Positions 26,501-41,500 of a stretch of DNA of 64,000 bases are shown here, piece by piece. The notes beneath the pieces were generated by a model. That model was not told the DNA's origin, searched no databases, and saw only the letters and a list, made by a program, of their open reading frames with translations. The stretch's first letter is position 1; every line of letters starts with the position of its first letter. The translations under genes were made by a program, and so were the position numbers. The stretch spans positions 141,675 to 205,674 of the forward strand of contig JTDE01000312.1 in NCBI GenBank assembly GCA_014338405.1. Direction: 5' to 3'. This DNA is from Paragonimus skrjabini miyazakii (Eukaryota; Platyhelminthes; Trematoda; Plagiorchiida; Troglotrematidae).

Positions 26501-29500
26501 CATGAATAAAGTAACAAATGTCAGGTCGAACGTAGTTCATTTTGCCTTGGGTGGAAACTACGTGATAATAACAATGGTTCAACAGTGAATTTCACGCCAT
26601 CAGGATGGAAACCGACTCCACTTTCTATGACTAGTTTCATTAAGGGCTCAAGCTGCACCGTCATATATTGGTAATTGGCAGAACCGAGAAGTGAAGTTCC
26701 CATATACGGTTGCGTTGTAGTCAAGCAGGGTATGTTGCGTGCTTAAAGCTAACAGAGTTGGGCATTGGAAAACAATGCTGGTTTGGTCAAGAAACACAAA
26801 CCATTAGACGACGTGCAATGGAAGGTCAAATCAATTGACAATTACTTCACTACACTTTCAAATTCATTTCTAGAAAGTGCACAAAGTTGACTGAATCTCC
26901 TTCAATGAAGTTGATTTTACGAATATAAAGCTACAATTTGCCACATTCGCAATATCGTGTTACTGTTGACTTTTTACTGAACTTGTATAATTTTACTTAT
27001 CTAAATAAAAAGTAGGAATACAGTAGTACGTTCACAACTTCATAGTGATGTTCATAAATTCACGACAATCTAAAATGTTCAAACACTCTGGACTGTGGTT
27101 GAAAATGTATTTGTGAATATTCTTTCATACCAGCGGTGTGCATTTGATTATGCTACCTGACTCACAAACTTCGCAACTAAAAGTCGAATGTGTTCATGCG
27201 AACATATATACTAACCACATGCTGTACCCGGCGAGCGAAATGTCGGTGTGTAACTGATCGCTGAAAAGTTTGCTTGATTCTAAAACTGAGAAGGAGAATA
27301 GAAGATAACATGTGTGTTATTTGCCAGACTTGCAGATAAACTGACATCTTTATCGTCGTTCTGCCAATACTAAACAGAATGTCTGATTAATGCTACGATA
27401 ATCTTGTGGTTTTCGGAAGCCCCACCAGAGGGCAGGAATATTTTAACCGAAGGATTACAAACGAACCAGAAAAAATACTGGCGAGCTGCCTAGGGAAAGC
27501 AATAACTCGTAGAAGTAGGTTTGCCCATGAATTGCTCACTTGCATTCTGGGGATTTATAAAAAATAATTAGGAAGAATTACTTTTATATACAGAATGCAG
27601 CCAAAAACATAAACATTACAATAAGCCTGTAACATTGAGCAAACCACCTAGGCAGTTTTACGTACACAATAAAACAATAATTGTCGTTTGTGTGTTAGCA
27701 AGGTATGCGTTGCGTAATGCGATATTGCACCTTTATATTGTGCGCATAATGTTCCTTGAATTGCAAGCGGTTCCAAAAGTGTCAGTTTCAGAACTGTTGT
27801 GATGGTTCACCTCATTACAGTCCAGTTAATGCTTGTCCTTCTGCGAGACATAACGGTCGGAAAGTAGACACAAACGGATGTACTAATCGCAGACCAAACT
27901 AACCATCGTCACTTGATGATTCATGTTTTCACTTTGAGATATCTCATAACTGTATATAAACGACATCAGCAAGTTCGTTCAACTTGTTTGCGATGGAACC
28001 ACTTTGGAGCGTTAACCTAAGTCATTTACTTAAACATATCCGCCTTGAGCCATATTGATTGGACGTCCAGTTTTGCAAGCTGGAGCGTATGTTTGTACAG
28101 ACGGTGATCCTTTGCGCGTTGAACGATGAAGATACTTAATCAGTGATGAAATTGCATGAAGTTCTCTTTTAAACTAAAAACTGGAGAATGTTTTAATGTA
28201 CCAGCTGATTTACGATGGCCTTGTGATGGTTGCGAACACAAATGCACTAAGTATGGATTCACAGCGTTCCGCAAAGTAACCTCCAGAATCTCAGCATTTT
28301 TATGTCAGCTAAAGATGACTGAGTTAACGAAGCTCTTGTGATAGGCGGCTTCATTCACTTGGTCAATCGTGAAGTTTTTGTAAAAGTAGATATCCCAAAT
28401 TTTTATCAGCTGGTTTTATTAGAAAGCTTGAAAAAGAACCATGTTGGTAAATCATCTTCTATTCAAGTTTGGACAGAACTGGTAAAACTGGATTAAATAA
28501 TAAACAGTCAAAAACTGTGAGATTTTTCTCACTTTCATGAAAACGTTGTAATACTATAACACATAACAAAACGATCGTATGGAAGTGACTTTCAAAGCAT
28601 CAACAGTCAAAAAGGTAGGTTTGAACTTGTAGGAACCATTAGATTCAGAAGGCAGAGTAGCCGATGCGGATAGTCGTTTGGGACTGGGAGATCGTTGTTT
28701 ATTGTGAAAATCTTCAGGAGATCACGTGGCAAGCAGAAATTATCCAGTGGAGGTCATAAAGCGCTGTGGGTAGGCAACACGTCTTGGTTGGACGGACATT
28801 CTACATCTTAACACGTCACTCTTAATTCTTGGCGTGTCACTGACGCTTAGCTCGGGAGTTAGTTAATTTCAAACTGAACCTCCCTCAAACTTGTTCACAG
28901 CCTCTACATTCAGATAAGCTTTCAATCCAGCATCTCTAGAAAAAGTGCAGTGGATTCTAGTTTCGTTCTTTTTACTTCTCATCATAATAGCATATTCATA
29001 CCACGATTGGGAGCAGGACGCTAATCACGGTTACATGAGGTAACCGTGTTGCCCACTGCGTAATTCGACTCATAGTAGGCAGGAACAAATTATCATATGT
29101 AAATACACGGCTATATTTGCTTGTGTGTGATGATCAGTTTGTTCGACCGTCTCAACAACAGGAACGAGATTCGAACCTACTGGTTTTCTCGAAGGAGGCT
29201 AGCTGGAAATTCTTAACGTCTTGGTTGAGCTTGAGAAAAATGTGATTATTAAAATCGCCGTATCTTCTCTATTCTACGGAATTTGCCCCTTGGAGTTTTA
29301 CTCTTCCAAAATATAAATTCATCTTGGAATGTCAACAGTTTCAGGCAATGGGAGAAATACAATAGCGTTCTATAGGATATTTCCCCATCAGCATTATATG
29401 CGTTTCCCAGCATGTCCCCATGATAGAAATGTCTTGAGGAAGGGTGATCCGACATGAGATATGTGTACGCGTTAATATGGAAAAGTTTTGATTGTATAAA

Positions 29501-32500
29501 TTTCGGTTTCATAGTAAGTTTGCCCCGTATCCACAAGGATAAGTCTGGTTTTTATTGAGGATTGGTCTAAATTTGTTATCATCATAGTCACTAGGTATTC
29601 TGAGTGAGGTTTGGTTTGTGATAACTAGTGTTGATTATGTTCGACATAATTTCTGCACCATATAAATTTACTCGCAGTTCTGTCGTTTAGTAAGAGTTGA
29701 ACTAATAGGCTAACAATTCCAAAACCACATTATTCTGCCCGTCCGATTAATAGTTAGTGGTACATTTGTGCTCTTGTCCAACATCGAGAATTTTCAACAG
29801 AGTGGCTCATGCTGATTGACTTTTTAGTTAGTAAACAGGTAAACGTCTATGAAGCAGTCAGAATAATGAACAGAGGTATACTCGTTAGATCTTCATTGGT
29901 TTTAACAGTGGCCTCCGCAGCAAACACTTGGCATGAACCGATGAACGGGAAAACTTCCACATAAGTACGAAAAAGACCAACTATGAATGAATATATTCCA
30001 GCTTACTGTGTTTCCAAATCAAGTAAAACGTATTTGCCCGATTTGTAACAAAATAATCAACTGTTGAAGTCTAGATAAGCGGCGCAAATCGTGACAGTAA
30101 TCTCACCAATGCGATTATATCGTAGTTTGAATAAATGCGTCCAAATGCAATGAACCAGTGCAAACAACTCAAAAGAAAGATATAATTCTATTTTTGCAAT
30201 TTAAAGGCGATCATCTGGCAAACGACATCAAGCACAAACTGAAGTGTGCCCTATCCCGTACGTATGCGGCTGCCCAATTACGCTTGGTTCACACCACCAA
30301 AGGACCCGTTCTACACAATCGCGAACGCAGTCTGTCTGACCATTCTGTCTCTCACGTTGTCTATCAGTTCACTTGCTTGTTGCGGTGACGTTTACTTAGG
30401 CAGCGTGTGACCGAACACGTCCCAAACCGGTTAGAACAGCGCATGACACAACAAACGGAAACCGGCGAATCTGTTACTCGTAGCCCCGCATCATCGATTA
30501 CCAGACACCTCACGATAACAGGTCACCAAGTGGTCCCACTTAACTCTTTCAAAATATTGTTACGTCATCAGAACCCGAAACTACTGGCCTTTAGCGAAGC
30601 CATGCTGGTTAGAGTGGTTGAAACAACCTATAGGGTTGCCGTGGTGGTGATGACATAATACGTGGTGTGATTGTATGCGTGTCCATACCCTGTCTATCTC
30701 TAATTGTCTGTCATATATAACTTGCATGTTTCACGTTAGCGACTGATGAGAGTAAACGGAATGTTAACATATCGCAACATATGTCTTCTTTCTGCGCTGA
30801 TGAAGTTATTGAAGAGAACTCAGTGTTTCAAGTAGGTGAATGGTTTGCGTTTCCGAATATTGACCAAGCCACCCGGTATATGTCGGAGCAGACTGATAAG
30901 GCAACTTGCACATAAGATTATTATATACATACCGTGTAGCATTCACGGATAGTAAATTTCGCAAGCGCCTGACAATTGTGATTATGTGGTAAGCAACAGG
31001 AATATTCTACGTGAGAACTGATGACAACATAATTCAACGGATTTGGGGGATCTTGGTTGATTTAGTTAAAGGCGATACTGTCCTAATGAAAATCGATGCA
31101 AAAGAGTCAAAGCAACCAATGCGTTCTTGGTATAGAATGAAAAAAAGCGAAGCGTTCAGTTCAACCCTATAGATTTCACAGGCTGAAACCATAAAATAGA
31201 CCCGTTTCACGTCACATTATTGAAAAGAACTTTAGAGAGCTGATTTTGAGTTGGAGAATGGAAACATTTTCGTTGCCGGTTTACCGGTAAGGTTAACTGA
31301 TGAGGAGAGAATAATCATGAGGCGAAACCCTTGGATTGATTTGAAAAAGTGCACAATAATTTCTTGTATCTATTATTATGGTTCATAAGAGTTATCATTC
31401 CTCGTGACACAAAATCCTTATTTCGCTCAGCTCGACCATCTGGTTTACAGACGGTCAAATACGTTGGGTCGAAGTAGTACAGTTAATGCCTTAGTTACTT
31501 AAAAAGATCTACTGAAAGTTAACATATTACATGAAGTGCAAAAGGGTAGATTGGAATTGGATGCGACGGACCATGTGGTACAACACCCTGTTTAGAAAAC
31601 AAATGTCAAACGGTTTTCTCTGAAAAACAGATAATTGATAAGATTTTTTCTGGTCCTCTAGGTGGGAACTCTTTAATAATATCTAAACAGTTTGGTATCT
31701 TTGAAAAAATTTACAAGTGATTGAGTGGACAAATGAGTTTCATTAGCTAATACGTAAAAATGGATAAAAAGGAAGGAATGGAATATGGGCAGCCGACATG
31801 TTGCAAAGACCTTAAAAGAAGGATATTTTGATATAGAACGATTTGGTTTCCCTTTAGGCAATAGACCATTTTTCAGCGGTTATGTAAGTTACCTTAAGGT
31901 CAGGTGTTTACTCTTGCGCTTGGTTGTCTGATCAGCTTACAAATAGTTTGTCACCAGTCTTGGTATCTTGATTAGTGCTGCTTTACGTGAATCCACACAA
32001 AACTTAGAGAATAACCGAATGTTAACTACGTCCACTAACATCCCCAAACTTCGGTATCATTCACTATTATTGTTAGATTATTTCCACTCTAAGATGTGGG
32101 TTAAAACTTGACTTGATCTATTTAATATATCGCAATATGTTACCCATAGGTGCCGTTTGATATTTTCGTGTAAATACAGTATTCTGTTGCAACATTTTCA
32201 TGAACTAAGTATTTTCCTGCAAAAGTTATGTAAAACTGGTCCGGCCTAACAAATCGTATGCGACGTAATAGGTAGCGGAGCAAATAAGCGATCAACACAA
32301 CTGTTTATGGCAAGTCCAGTTTCCGGATGGCAAACTGATTATGTTGTGCCATGAATTGGGCGTCTACATTGAATAGACATTAATAACCAACCAAATACGT
32401 CTGAAAAGTCAGCTTTCACAGAATCAAAATTTTATGTTTCGTATAAGGTTGTACTGCTTTTCGTTTGTTTGATTCTCTCTCATCTGCGGTCAAAACATAG

Positions 32501-35500
32501 TATAGTGGTTCTGTATACTACTGACGCCCTGCATTTTGTGCATTGGCTTGTCGCTTGAACAGTTGAGAGATTGGCGCTGGCTCGAAGTGGGCTCAAACGT
32601 TTGAAGTGTAGTCTGAACCACTTCGGCGATGCTGAATCCGCTGGTTGTTTGGACGAGGCACTGCAGCTGCAGGACCTTTACGCTACTTTGTGCGTTGCAA
32701 TTTAGGTCATTATCCAATTAATCAGAGTCGGCTGGTATGTGGGAAGTGGATACCGGTGGGAGGGGTCGCTGAAATAAACTGGTGGCCGAACTTAGGGTAG
32801 GGCGAACTTTAGAGCTTGATTGCTGGTAAAGTTTCGTAGCCTCGCTTAGAGAGAATTAGTTACAAAAATTAGTTCCACGATATCCGTCAATGTATTTCGT
32901 CTGGTGATAACCTTACGAAATTTATTGGTCTCACAGTCACTATAGCTCCTACTAAACACGCATCATTATTTAAACTATAAATACTTTTATAATTTGATAA
33001 CGACATTTCAAATATTTTATTTTAAAAGGTTTGTCCAACCGGGTATGCAAGCAAGGACACGTTTATCCAAGTTTATCAAAGCTTTTTTCCAAGCCGAGGT
33101 GAGCCAACATTTTCTGTGTCAAAAAGGTCAGCTCATGAGTGAATTGTAATTAACGAAAGTTACATTAAATCCTATTCAGCCGTACATCGCGACCGTCCGT
33201 AGTCCGATTCCAAATTCAATAAGAGATAGTCAGTGGAAACGTACTTATTCTATGAGATGTAACCGAAGTTCCACCTCGACCATCTACTGATTATCAAACA
33301 ATGGAACAGGAAGTTGAAAAGGACAAACGCAACACCTGGTCGCATTGTTAAGTAAATCGGGTCAACTCAGTCCAAAAATCCCCGCCGTATGTTTCCGGTA
33401 CACATTAAATTCTGTATGCATCAGGACAAAAATTTCGCCGAATTTGTCTTTATAGGTTTAGGATGGAAATGTCCCAAAAATAACACGCAACAGGTTGATG
33501 GGTTATCCACTTAGTTCGCAAGTGTTAAATGTGGCCTGCATGATTGCAGAATGGTGACCGTTTCAATAACACAAGATACCGTATAATAATAATTACGCGT
33601 ACATGCTACTTGTTTTACCGTACCGTATAATATTATAATATCGTCTAGCAGCTTGAGAGAGAGACCGAGTTTCTGCATAACTATAGTTATTGCTCCTAAC
33701 ATTGACACTGATTTGCAGAATTCATTGAGTATGAGATAAATAGGAGAATTTTTAACTTTGTTAACAGGTCTAACGGTTGATTTGGAGCTGTGAACTTACA
33801 CAGTTACCCTTGACACAGTTACTTAACCTGGGTCTAATCATATTTTATAACATTCTGTGCTGATCTAAGATCATTAACATCGTATCGATAACGTACTATT
33901 GTTGATCTTAGATTGTACGTAATGTCGTGACGTGCAATATGATCACTCACTCTATTTTCTTGATGAAAGCAGTACTCTTTATGAGAAAGAGACGGTACTG
34001 TTCAGTATTTACCTCAAGGCCAGGATGCACCAACGTACTAAATTTAAACAAAAGTGATCGGATTTATACAATCCGAACAGCCCACTGTGAGGTTCAAACA
34101 CCGAACTTGCTTTCTTTTTCAGCCACTCATGTATTGGGAAAAGCAGAACAAGATCAGTTCAAAACAATTGACCGAGGGTGGTGGCTCACTTCGTCCTTTT
34201 AGTTGTAGGAGCTTTATTAGTGAACTACCTATGTTGTGTGAACAGCTGTCCCCGAACTAACTGGAGAAGACCTGGCTTTCTTCCGGACCGTTTTTTGATA
34301 GCAATATACAATTATTGGCACTGCTGTCTTGAAAATGTAATTGTAACTTTTGTACCACATGAAACGCTTGACCACATCGTTTCTAAAATTTCACGGTTAG
34401 TTTTTGAGAAAAGTTTAGCGGATAAGTTGAAATGGAAGGAAAACATACCCTATATTCCATCTGTATAGTGTATCAATTAATTGGAAGAGGTATCTCAAGC
34501 AGAAAGCAAAGCCCGTGAGCAGGTGTTCAACTGTTCTCATTTGACAGGCCAGTTATCCCTTTCTTGTCGTGAGCAGTGGCAATAGAGGTTGTTTAGATTT
34601 TGAGTTAGTCCAAACGTTGGAGCTTATGTCATTCTCAGCTTCTTTGACGAAGTCTTTCTGATTAGATGATTCCTGTTCCAACTGCTAACTAAGAACCTTT
34701 TGAAATGTTTAACGGCGATTACCCCGGACTGAAATGTGAAAAAGTAACTAACTACGATGACAGCTGGATAAAAATCCATCATTGGGGCCTACGTCACGAC
34801 GAAATAACTTTCAACGGGAAACCGAACATTTTTCGATATTTTGCTCAAACTATCGATGTGCTTGATAATATCCATCAATAATCTTGTTGTCAAAAGCGCG
34901 TGCTACGTGCTAGACTGACGTGCGCATATATTCGAAATGCTCATATTGAACAAAACAAGGAATTTTAGTATTCTGCTGCGACTAGGAGTGCTTTAGATAA
35001 CGTGTGTTGCTACAAAGCATCGTTTATAGTGGAGGTCTGGCCAAAGATACCTCATGCATGTTGAATACCTGGTTTGTGGGTACAAATGTGTAGATCATGC
35101 AACAATGAAAAATACTCTAGTATAAACAGATAATCAATCTGTTGAAGACAAAGTGTCTAGAAAAGCAGCTATTTGGGGCGACTTACCAAATGAAGGTGAT
35201 TAAAACTTCCAGATTTGTTCACCTTAAAAATGTCAATTCTAGTACGGTGCTAAAAACGATGTTGTGTGTAAGTGCATCAAACTGTATGTGGATTGTCACC
35301 TTCATGTTATCATACCGTATTCGTCGTAGGAGCAGAAGTTGGACAGTCAATTTCACCAGGACAGAAAGTGTTCAAATTTAACCGACATATCACTCTCGAT
35401 GATGAATTCATAAACATTAGTTCATTGTTTTACATGACGTCCGGGGCTTATTGCAACTATGGTTTTTATCCTCATTTGCTGGCATACATTCCACTTCTTT

Positions 35501-38500
35501 CAGTTTAATGAACCATTGGATTGAGTGGACGATGTTTATTAAATCGATAAAAAACAGATAAAAGTTGATAAATTTTGAAATAATGATATATGCGTGGTAA
35601 TTATTTTTGGTTAACCAAAGGCGATGGTAAACAAAACATAAGCTGTTTCAAAAAAGAACGAGATTACTGCGTTTAATGAAACTGCCACGGATTGGTGTCT
35701 GGACACAAAGTACCTCGTAATGAGATCCTTAAAGGTAAAGGGAGGTCGTTTGAAATTTATTTCCGGCTTGTGTATGCTCCACCATCCTGTACTACTCCAG
35801 AGCAGTCAGTCTGAAAGCTACATAAAAAACAATTATTCACGGATGGCCTGAAGACTAGAGGTAATTTTGAGCTTATAATAATGCGTATTATGAACTAAGT
35901 TAAAATAGTATCAGCAGCACCATTCCTCCGTAGTACAACTGCTTTTAGTAACACTTTCTAGGTTGCTAGCACAGTCTTCTTTGTATGCACTGTTGCACGG
36001 TTGTATATACAGTTGAAAAAGAGCTATCAAATTGAAAGCAACAGCAAACATTTCATCAAGAAATTTATTTCGGTGAATTTGACAGTAGACAATTTTGCAT
36101 ACCAAGTGTATACGAGAGCTCGACAGCCTAATGACAGTTTGTCAAAGATCTCGCTTTACTGTGAATCCTTCATGTTCTGCCAAACAACTTTTCTAGGTGC
36201 CCATTCTTAATGCATTTACAGGTTGTTTTCGTTTCCCACTTGCCGACATTTTAGTCGGCGTTGGCGATCTCAAAGTTGGCTGAAACACACTGACGTAGCC
36301 CTTCACACCTATTGAAACCCATGTAAATACACCCACTAAGCTTGCTATAGGCTGTAAAAATGGCTGCCAATTTTTGTATACCAACAAGCCGAATGGGCTT
36401 CGAAACAACTGTACCAAGCGAAAACTCACTTTTAGCAGATATCATGGAGACCTCTATAAGGGTCAAGTAGTGGATAGTGAATTGTTCATCCCTGGTATGT
36501 TGGTGTGACACAGTGGCGGGGAAGTCGGTAAATGCAGTTGTTCAACCATCCATTTTTGCTCGCACCATAAACGTCTCATCTATCGGTGACAGGGCGTTAC
36601 TGAGTCTACCGGAATCTGTTCAAAAACTAGTCCATATCACTCAAAAATTCAGGTGTCTGAGAGGTATGATCTGCAGATCGTCCTCTACGCATAAGGATGC
36701 TAGAACGTTTTGTGCAACCGTCTGGTTAAAATTCCATTTTTGGTGTATACTCAATTTTTAATAATCGGTTATTTTCATTACTTCTAAGTGGAGTTCACAA
36801 ACTACTGTTACTACTGCGACATTTCTCGTTACTGGGGAATTCTTCGAGACAGTAATGATAGCCGGACTATTTCAGCATATCCAGGGTCATACAAGTTGGT
36901 GAATTATTCAAGCGTTACACTACTTGGTTGCACTAATACCAACGAGGTTCATACGACGAGCAATCCAAAAATCCTCCTTCTAAGTAAATTTAACAACCTG
37001 CCCAAAACTAGAAATCACACCGGAAGTTTGTGTCTTCAGGACTCACATACGATAATTGGACTCATGCTAAGCAGCCAGCTTATCAAATATTAGCTCTGTT
37101 TCGTCATCAAACTGGGAGTATATAAGCAGTGGGCACCGTCCGCGGAGGAAATTTTCGGCATTATTAACAATTGTGTTTCTCTACCCAGTGAATAGTGAGA
37201 TGCTTGAGAAGTCGAACGACAAGCCTGATTACAATGAGACGTTTAGCATGAAGCAGATAGCAACTAGAACAGAATGCACCACGGCTGTTTTAAAGCAGGT
37301 TTACTTGTACCACTTTCGCCGTCACGTGACTTAAAGAATGTCTAATTTGACCTAGGTTCAACACCAATGGGAATGGATAATTATTGGAGTGGTTCCCTAT
37401 CAATTGCAGCATCCTACAAAGATTCATCTTAAGAACCTTGTTGATTATTCTTTTCCTTCCTGAACAGCTCAACATAGTCGGATTACCGACGTTAATTCAC
37501 ATCGATGCCACTAAAGTTCACGGCACCCGAAAGATGTGGAAGTCTTACAACGATGTCAGTGGTCCAAACCGGTAGTTCGTGGGAAAGAATTCGCCAGCCT
37601 ATGCCAACAAGTGTAAAATCACGCACATTCACCGTTAACTTGTGCGAATTATTGTGTTTGTGACACCAAGTCAAGAGTCCGTACGTGGTGCAGTCGTGGT
37701 TAAATGATCGCAAATTATCTTAAATCGTTTTGGAAGAATTTGGGGTAGATTCCTGCCTGAAGCTTTTCTCACCAAGTTCGCGTTACACTTTTGGAAAAGA
37801 ACACACGGACATATCTTTCTGATGTTGAAAAGAATTAGGTAGTTATTGGAATTGTTCACCTACAGACCACCAGATAATTCAGAGAGAAATGTGTTTCAAT
37901 GTGTTTCAGTGTAAATTACCAGCATGTTCGCATGCCACTAGCTTCAATGTTGCTTGTTTACATTCAATTTTAACCACATTTTTTGCATATGTAGACCGCT
38001 CATTACAGCTTTCCCATATTAAAATGGCGACAGGGAAGCAAAATTGATTGTGTTTCTCTTGCCGGAAACAACCTATGAACCTTTGAACCCACATTTTTCC
38101 CCTTATGGTAATAAGTAGATCTTACGTATTAAAATTATGCTATCTGTCTGCCTGTGAATTAAGTGGGTATGTGATTGATTCTAGGGGGAAAAAGTTACAA
38201 GGGTAACTAATAACTAACGGATTAGTTGTAGCACTGATCAAAAGCTTCCTATAAAGTATCTATTTTCTGAGAATCTGAATGCGCTGAAGGATTTCTCCGT
38301 TTCTTTTAACTTTCATATGAAAATATGCCGAAAATCGCAGTCAGGAATCATTCCGTCGGCTCCCTTTTTATCCAATATAGATAAAATATCGTCACCAGAA
38401 AGAAATATGTTTTTCTAGTGTACCAATGACAGTATTTTCGGCGTATCTCTTTTCACGGTTATAATGCGAAAATTGCGTTCGGCAATTATCTCCGCTAAAT

Positions 38501-41500
38501 AACATTTTTAAGTCATAAAGCGAAACAGTTCATCGTTTATGGACATGTTGGACTGTCATACCTAACATGGTTTCATAGTAACTGCTGGCACAACTGTATT
38601 GTCACTGTACAAGTTATCTATTGAGTTTTCGTCAGAATGGTCAACCACAGGGTTTCCTAAGCCTAACTTATTAAGTCAGATAAAGCGTTATGCTGCCAAT
38701 CGTGTACATTTGCTCCGTCAACAGAACCCGAAGCTGCTGGCCTTTGGCAAACCCATGTTTATCAGAGCTCACCAGCCGGCGTTATGTTCACAGAAGTGGT
38801 TGAAATAACCCATAGGGTTGTCGTAGTGGTGATGACATAATATGTGGTGTGACTGTATACGTGTTCATACCCTGTCTACGTTTATTTGTGTCATATATAT
38901 AACTGATGTTAACATATCGCAACATATGTCTTCTTTCTGCATTGATAACGCGTATATTTCGTCTAACTGCTTTGATGCGCCAGTAAACCATATGAAATAT
39001 GTATGTTTCATGTGTAGTAAAAACCAATCAGAAGAACGTAAATTCGATTGAAGTCAACCGAAACCGGCTTACATTGTTCCAAGACAAATCAACTAATTAC
39101 GACCACTGAAAGTTAATACCGAACTTGACTGAATTAAGTAAATGATGTTCAACTCATTACTTGTCAACGTACAACACAATGTAGTAAGCACACACGAGTG
39201 TCGTCTGACTCACCACCGGTATCTTTGTTCCTGTTTGCATAATAATATTGTGAAATATAAAAATTCACACGAAATAAAATTTACTTTACTATATTTACTA
39301 TTACAGCATCTGCAGCTTACGCTCAAATGTGTTTCCGTGTATTTGATAAAGAAAGATCTGGCGAATTAACTTTTGAAGTAAGTGGTTTTATTTTGTATCT
39401 GCACCGTATTTTGAACTATCTCATACCTTACAGTTATCATAAAAATGAATTTCTATTCACTTTTGCTTCTGTTGTGTTTTTTAATCCGAACTTTGTTGAC
39501 CAGATGAAGGCCGCCTGATTGCTATTGGTTCTGTGTTTACTGGGATGAAGCGATTGGTAACGTGCGGTCAAATCACCGACAAAAGAACGGCTGGATGACT
39601 CTGATGTTATGTGACTCGTGTTTCTTTGTTGTCACAATCTACTTCAGCTGTTTGCTTGCACTGAATATAGCTTCTATCGTTTTAAACTGAAGTATATATC
39701 TAACATCTCATTGAATTTGCCGGTAGGCACGAAAGAAATAAGATGACGTGCATTTTTTTGTTCATTGTACCGGTATAGTCTGAAGTAAACAAAAAGGGGT
39801 AAACATTTTGTTTAGCTTCATTCCCATTCAATCCAATAGATTATGGAACCGGGCTCATAATGTTCTGTTCGTTCTGTTGTGCGTTTACTCGCAGGACTGC
39901 AGTAAAAGAATTCGGCTTAAGGTGTAACGGTCCTTTGTTCAATTTGCAGTAATACAGTTTCTTCCCAATGAGTTCAAGCAAAGAGGTGACTCATTGTGGC
40001 TTTTGAATATGAGATAAACAGAAGTTAAACAGGCAAAAACGATTTCTGACTTAGTTGTGTGAACGTTATTACATTACACATCTAATTTAGAATGAAAAAT
40101 AATTAAGTCCGTATAGTAGAAGTATCCGACACTATTCCTTTCCCTTCTCAATTGATATTGATAGGTCTGACAATCAAGCTCAGTGATTCAGTATGAATTT
40201 TAGCACCAATAATTATGCCGAAAGACGTTCTTCCCTTCCTTTAGTGCAAGCTAATTGAACAAACTCCATGGGATCTAAGATAAGTTTCACTGAACAGAAA
40301 CTATGAACTCGTGCGAAAATGGTTCTTGCGTGTAACTGAAAACCATGAATCATTGATGTTTATAAAGAGAATCCTCAAAACAGCACTTCAATGAAATCTG
40401 TGCTTTAACTCTCAGAGAAGACCCGCTCGTAGGATTTTTGGTTGTAGTCAACAGGTTAGTTACCTTGTCTTCTGCCAAGGCGATTGGGCAGTGTGAACGT
40501 TAATTATATTTGAATAGGGCTGAGCGATTACACATGATGAATCAGTCCTGCATAACGTGAGGTCATTAGCGCAGTGGTCAACAAGGTTACCTCACGAGAG
40601 CGTGGTCGAAGTTCTTGTTCCGGCCGTGGTAAGGATACGCATTACTGACGAGGTCTAACAAGAACGAAACTTGAATCTAGTGTTTCCTTTCGAAAGTACC
40701 TCGATGAAGGACTTCGAGAAATGCGGCAGTTATGAACAGCTGTAAATGTTTTAGACTTAACAAAACATTCATCCAGTGGCCATTCTCACATATCTGGCAA
40801 CACACTAAATTTCATTTGCGGAAATATCAATCAGCTTTCATCTTCACATCATGTAGGTTTGAGAAGAAAGTCAATATATGATCTAGATGTCCAAAGTGTT
40901 CCTGAAAGTCAGCGAAAACCTTGGTTTTTGTTAGATTAATATGTAAATCTTATAAATATGGGATTTTTGCGAAGCCAGGTGTTGACAAAAACCTCTGTTT
41001 ATGAAACTAACAACAAAGTAACCGAAATTGATATTTTCGGAGTATCATAAGTATACATGAACATACAAATTGCATACCTGGACTGTTGTCATTGATGGAA
41101 TAAGTCCATTTTGTGTATCATACGGATATTCGTTAAAAAGTTATGTTTACATACCATGTAAAGTATGTTCCACAGATAAATCAAGAAGCTACAACATCTG
41201 CCAGAATAATGATTTCATGGCGAAATCCAAAAGTCTCTAAACTTCAATTGGAATAATTAACAAATTTTATTGAGAAATTATTTAAAGTGATTCTGATTAG
41301 TATATTTATCGGTAAGCAAGGTAGCGAATATGATGTGTGGGGAGTTTCATCTACGAATCACTCGGTCTTCGGCTGGAGTCGGACCAACAACAAAAACACC
41401 ATAGACAAACGTGGCGTGCACTCTGATCACTGCACTATGAAGTCACATATTAGTTCCAGTTGCCCATCGAACACTTTGTCTCATATAAAATCCTTCAATT

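Noticed and set aside
31302..31325. CTGATGAGGAGAGAATAATC, a hammerhead-like core
   Set aside because: GAAA is absent and helices I and III do not pair.
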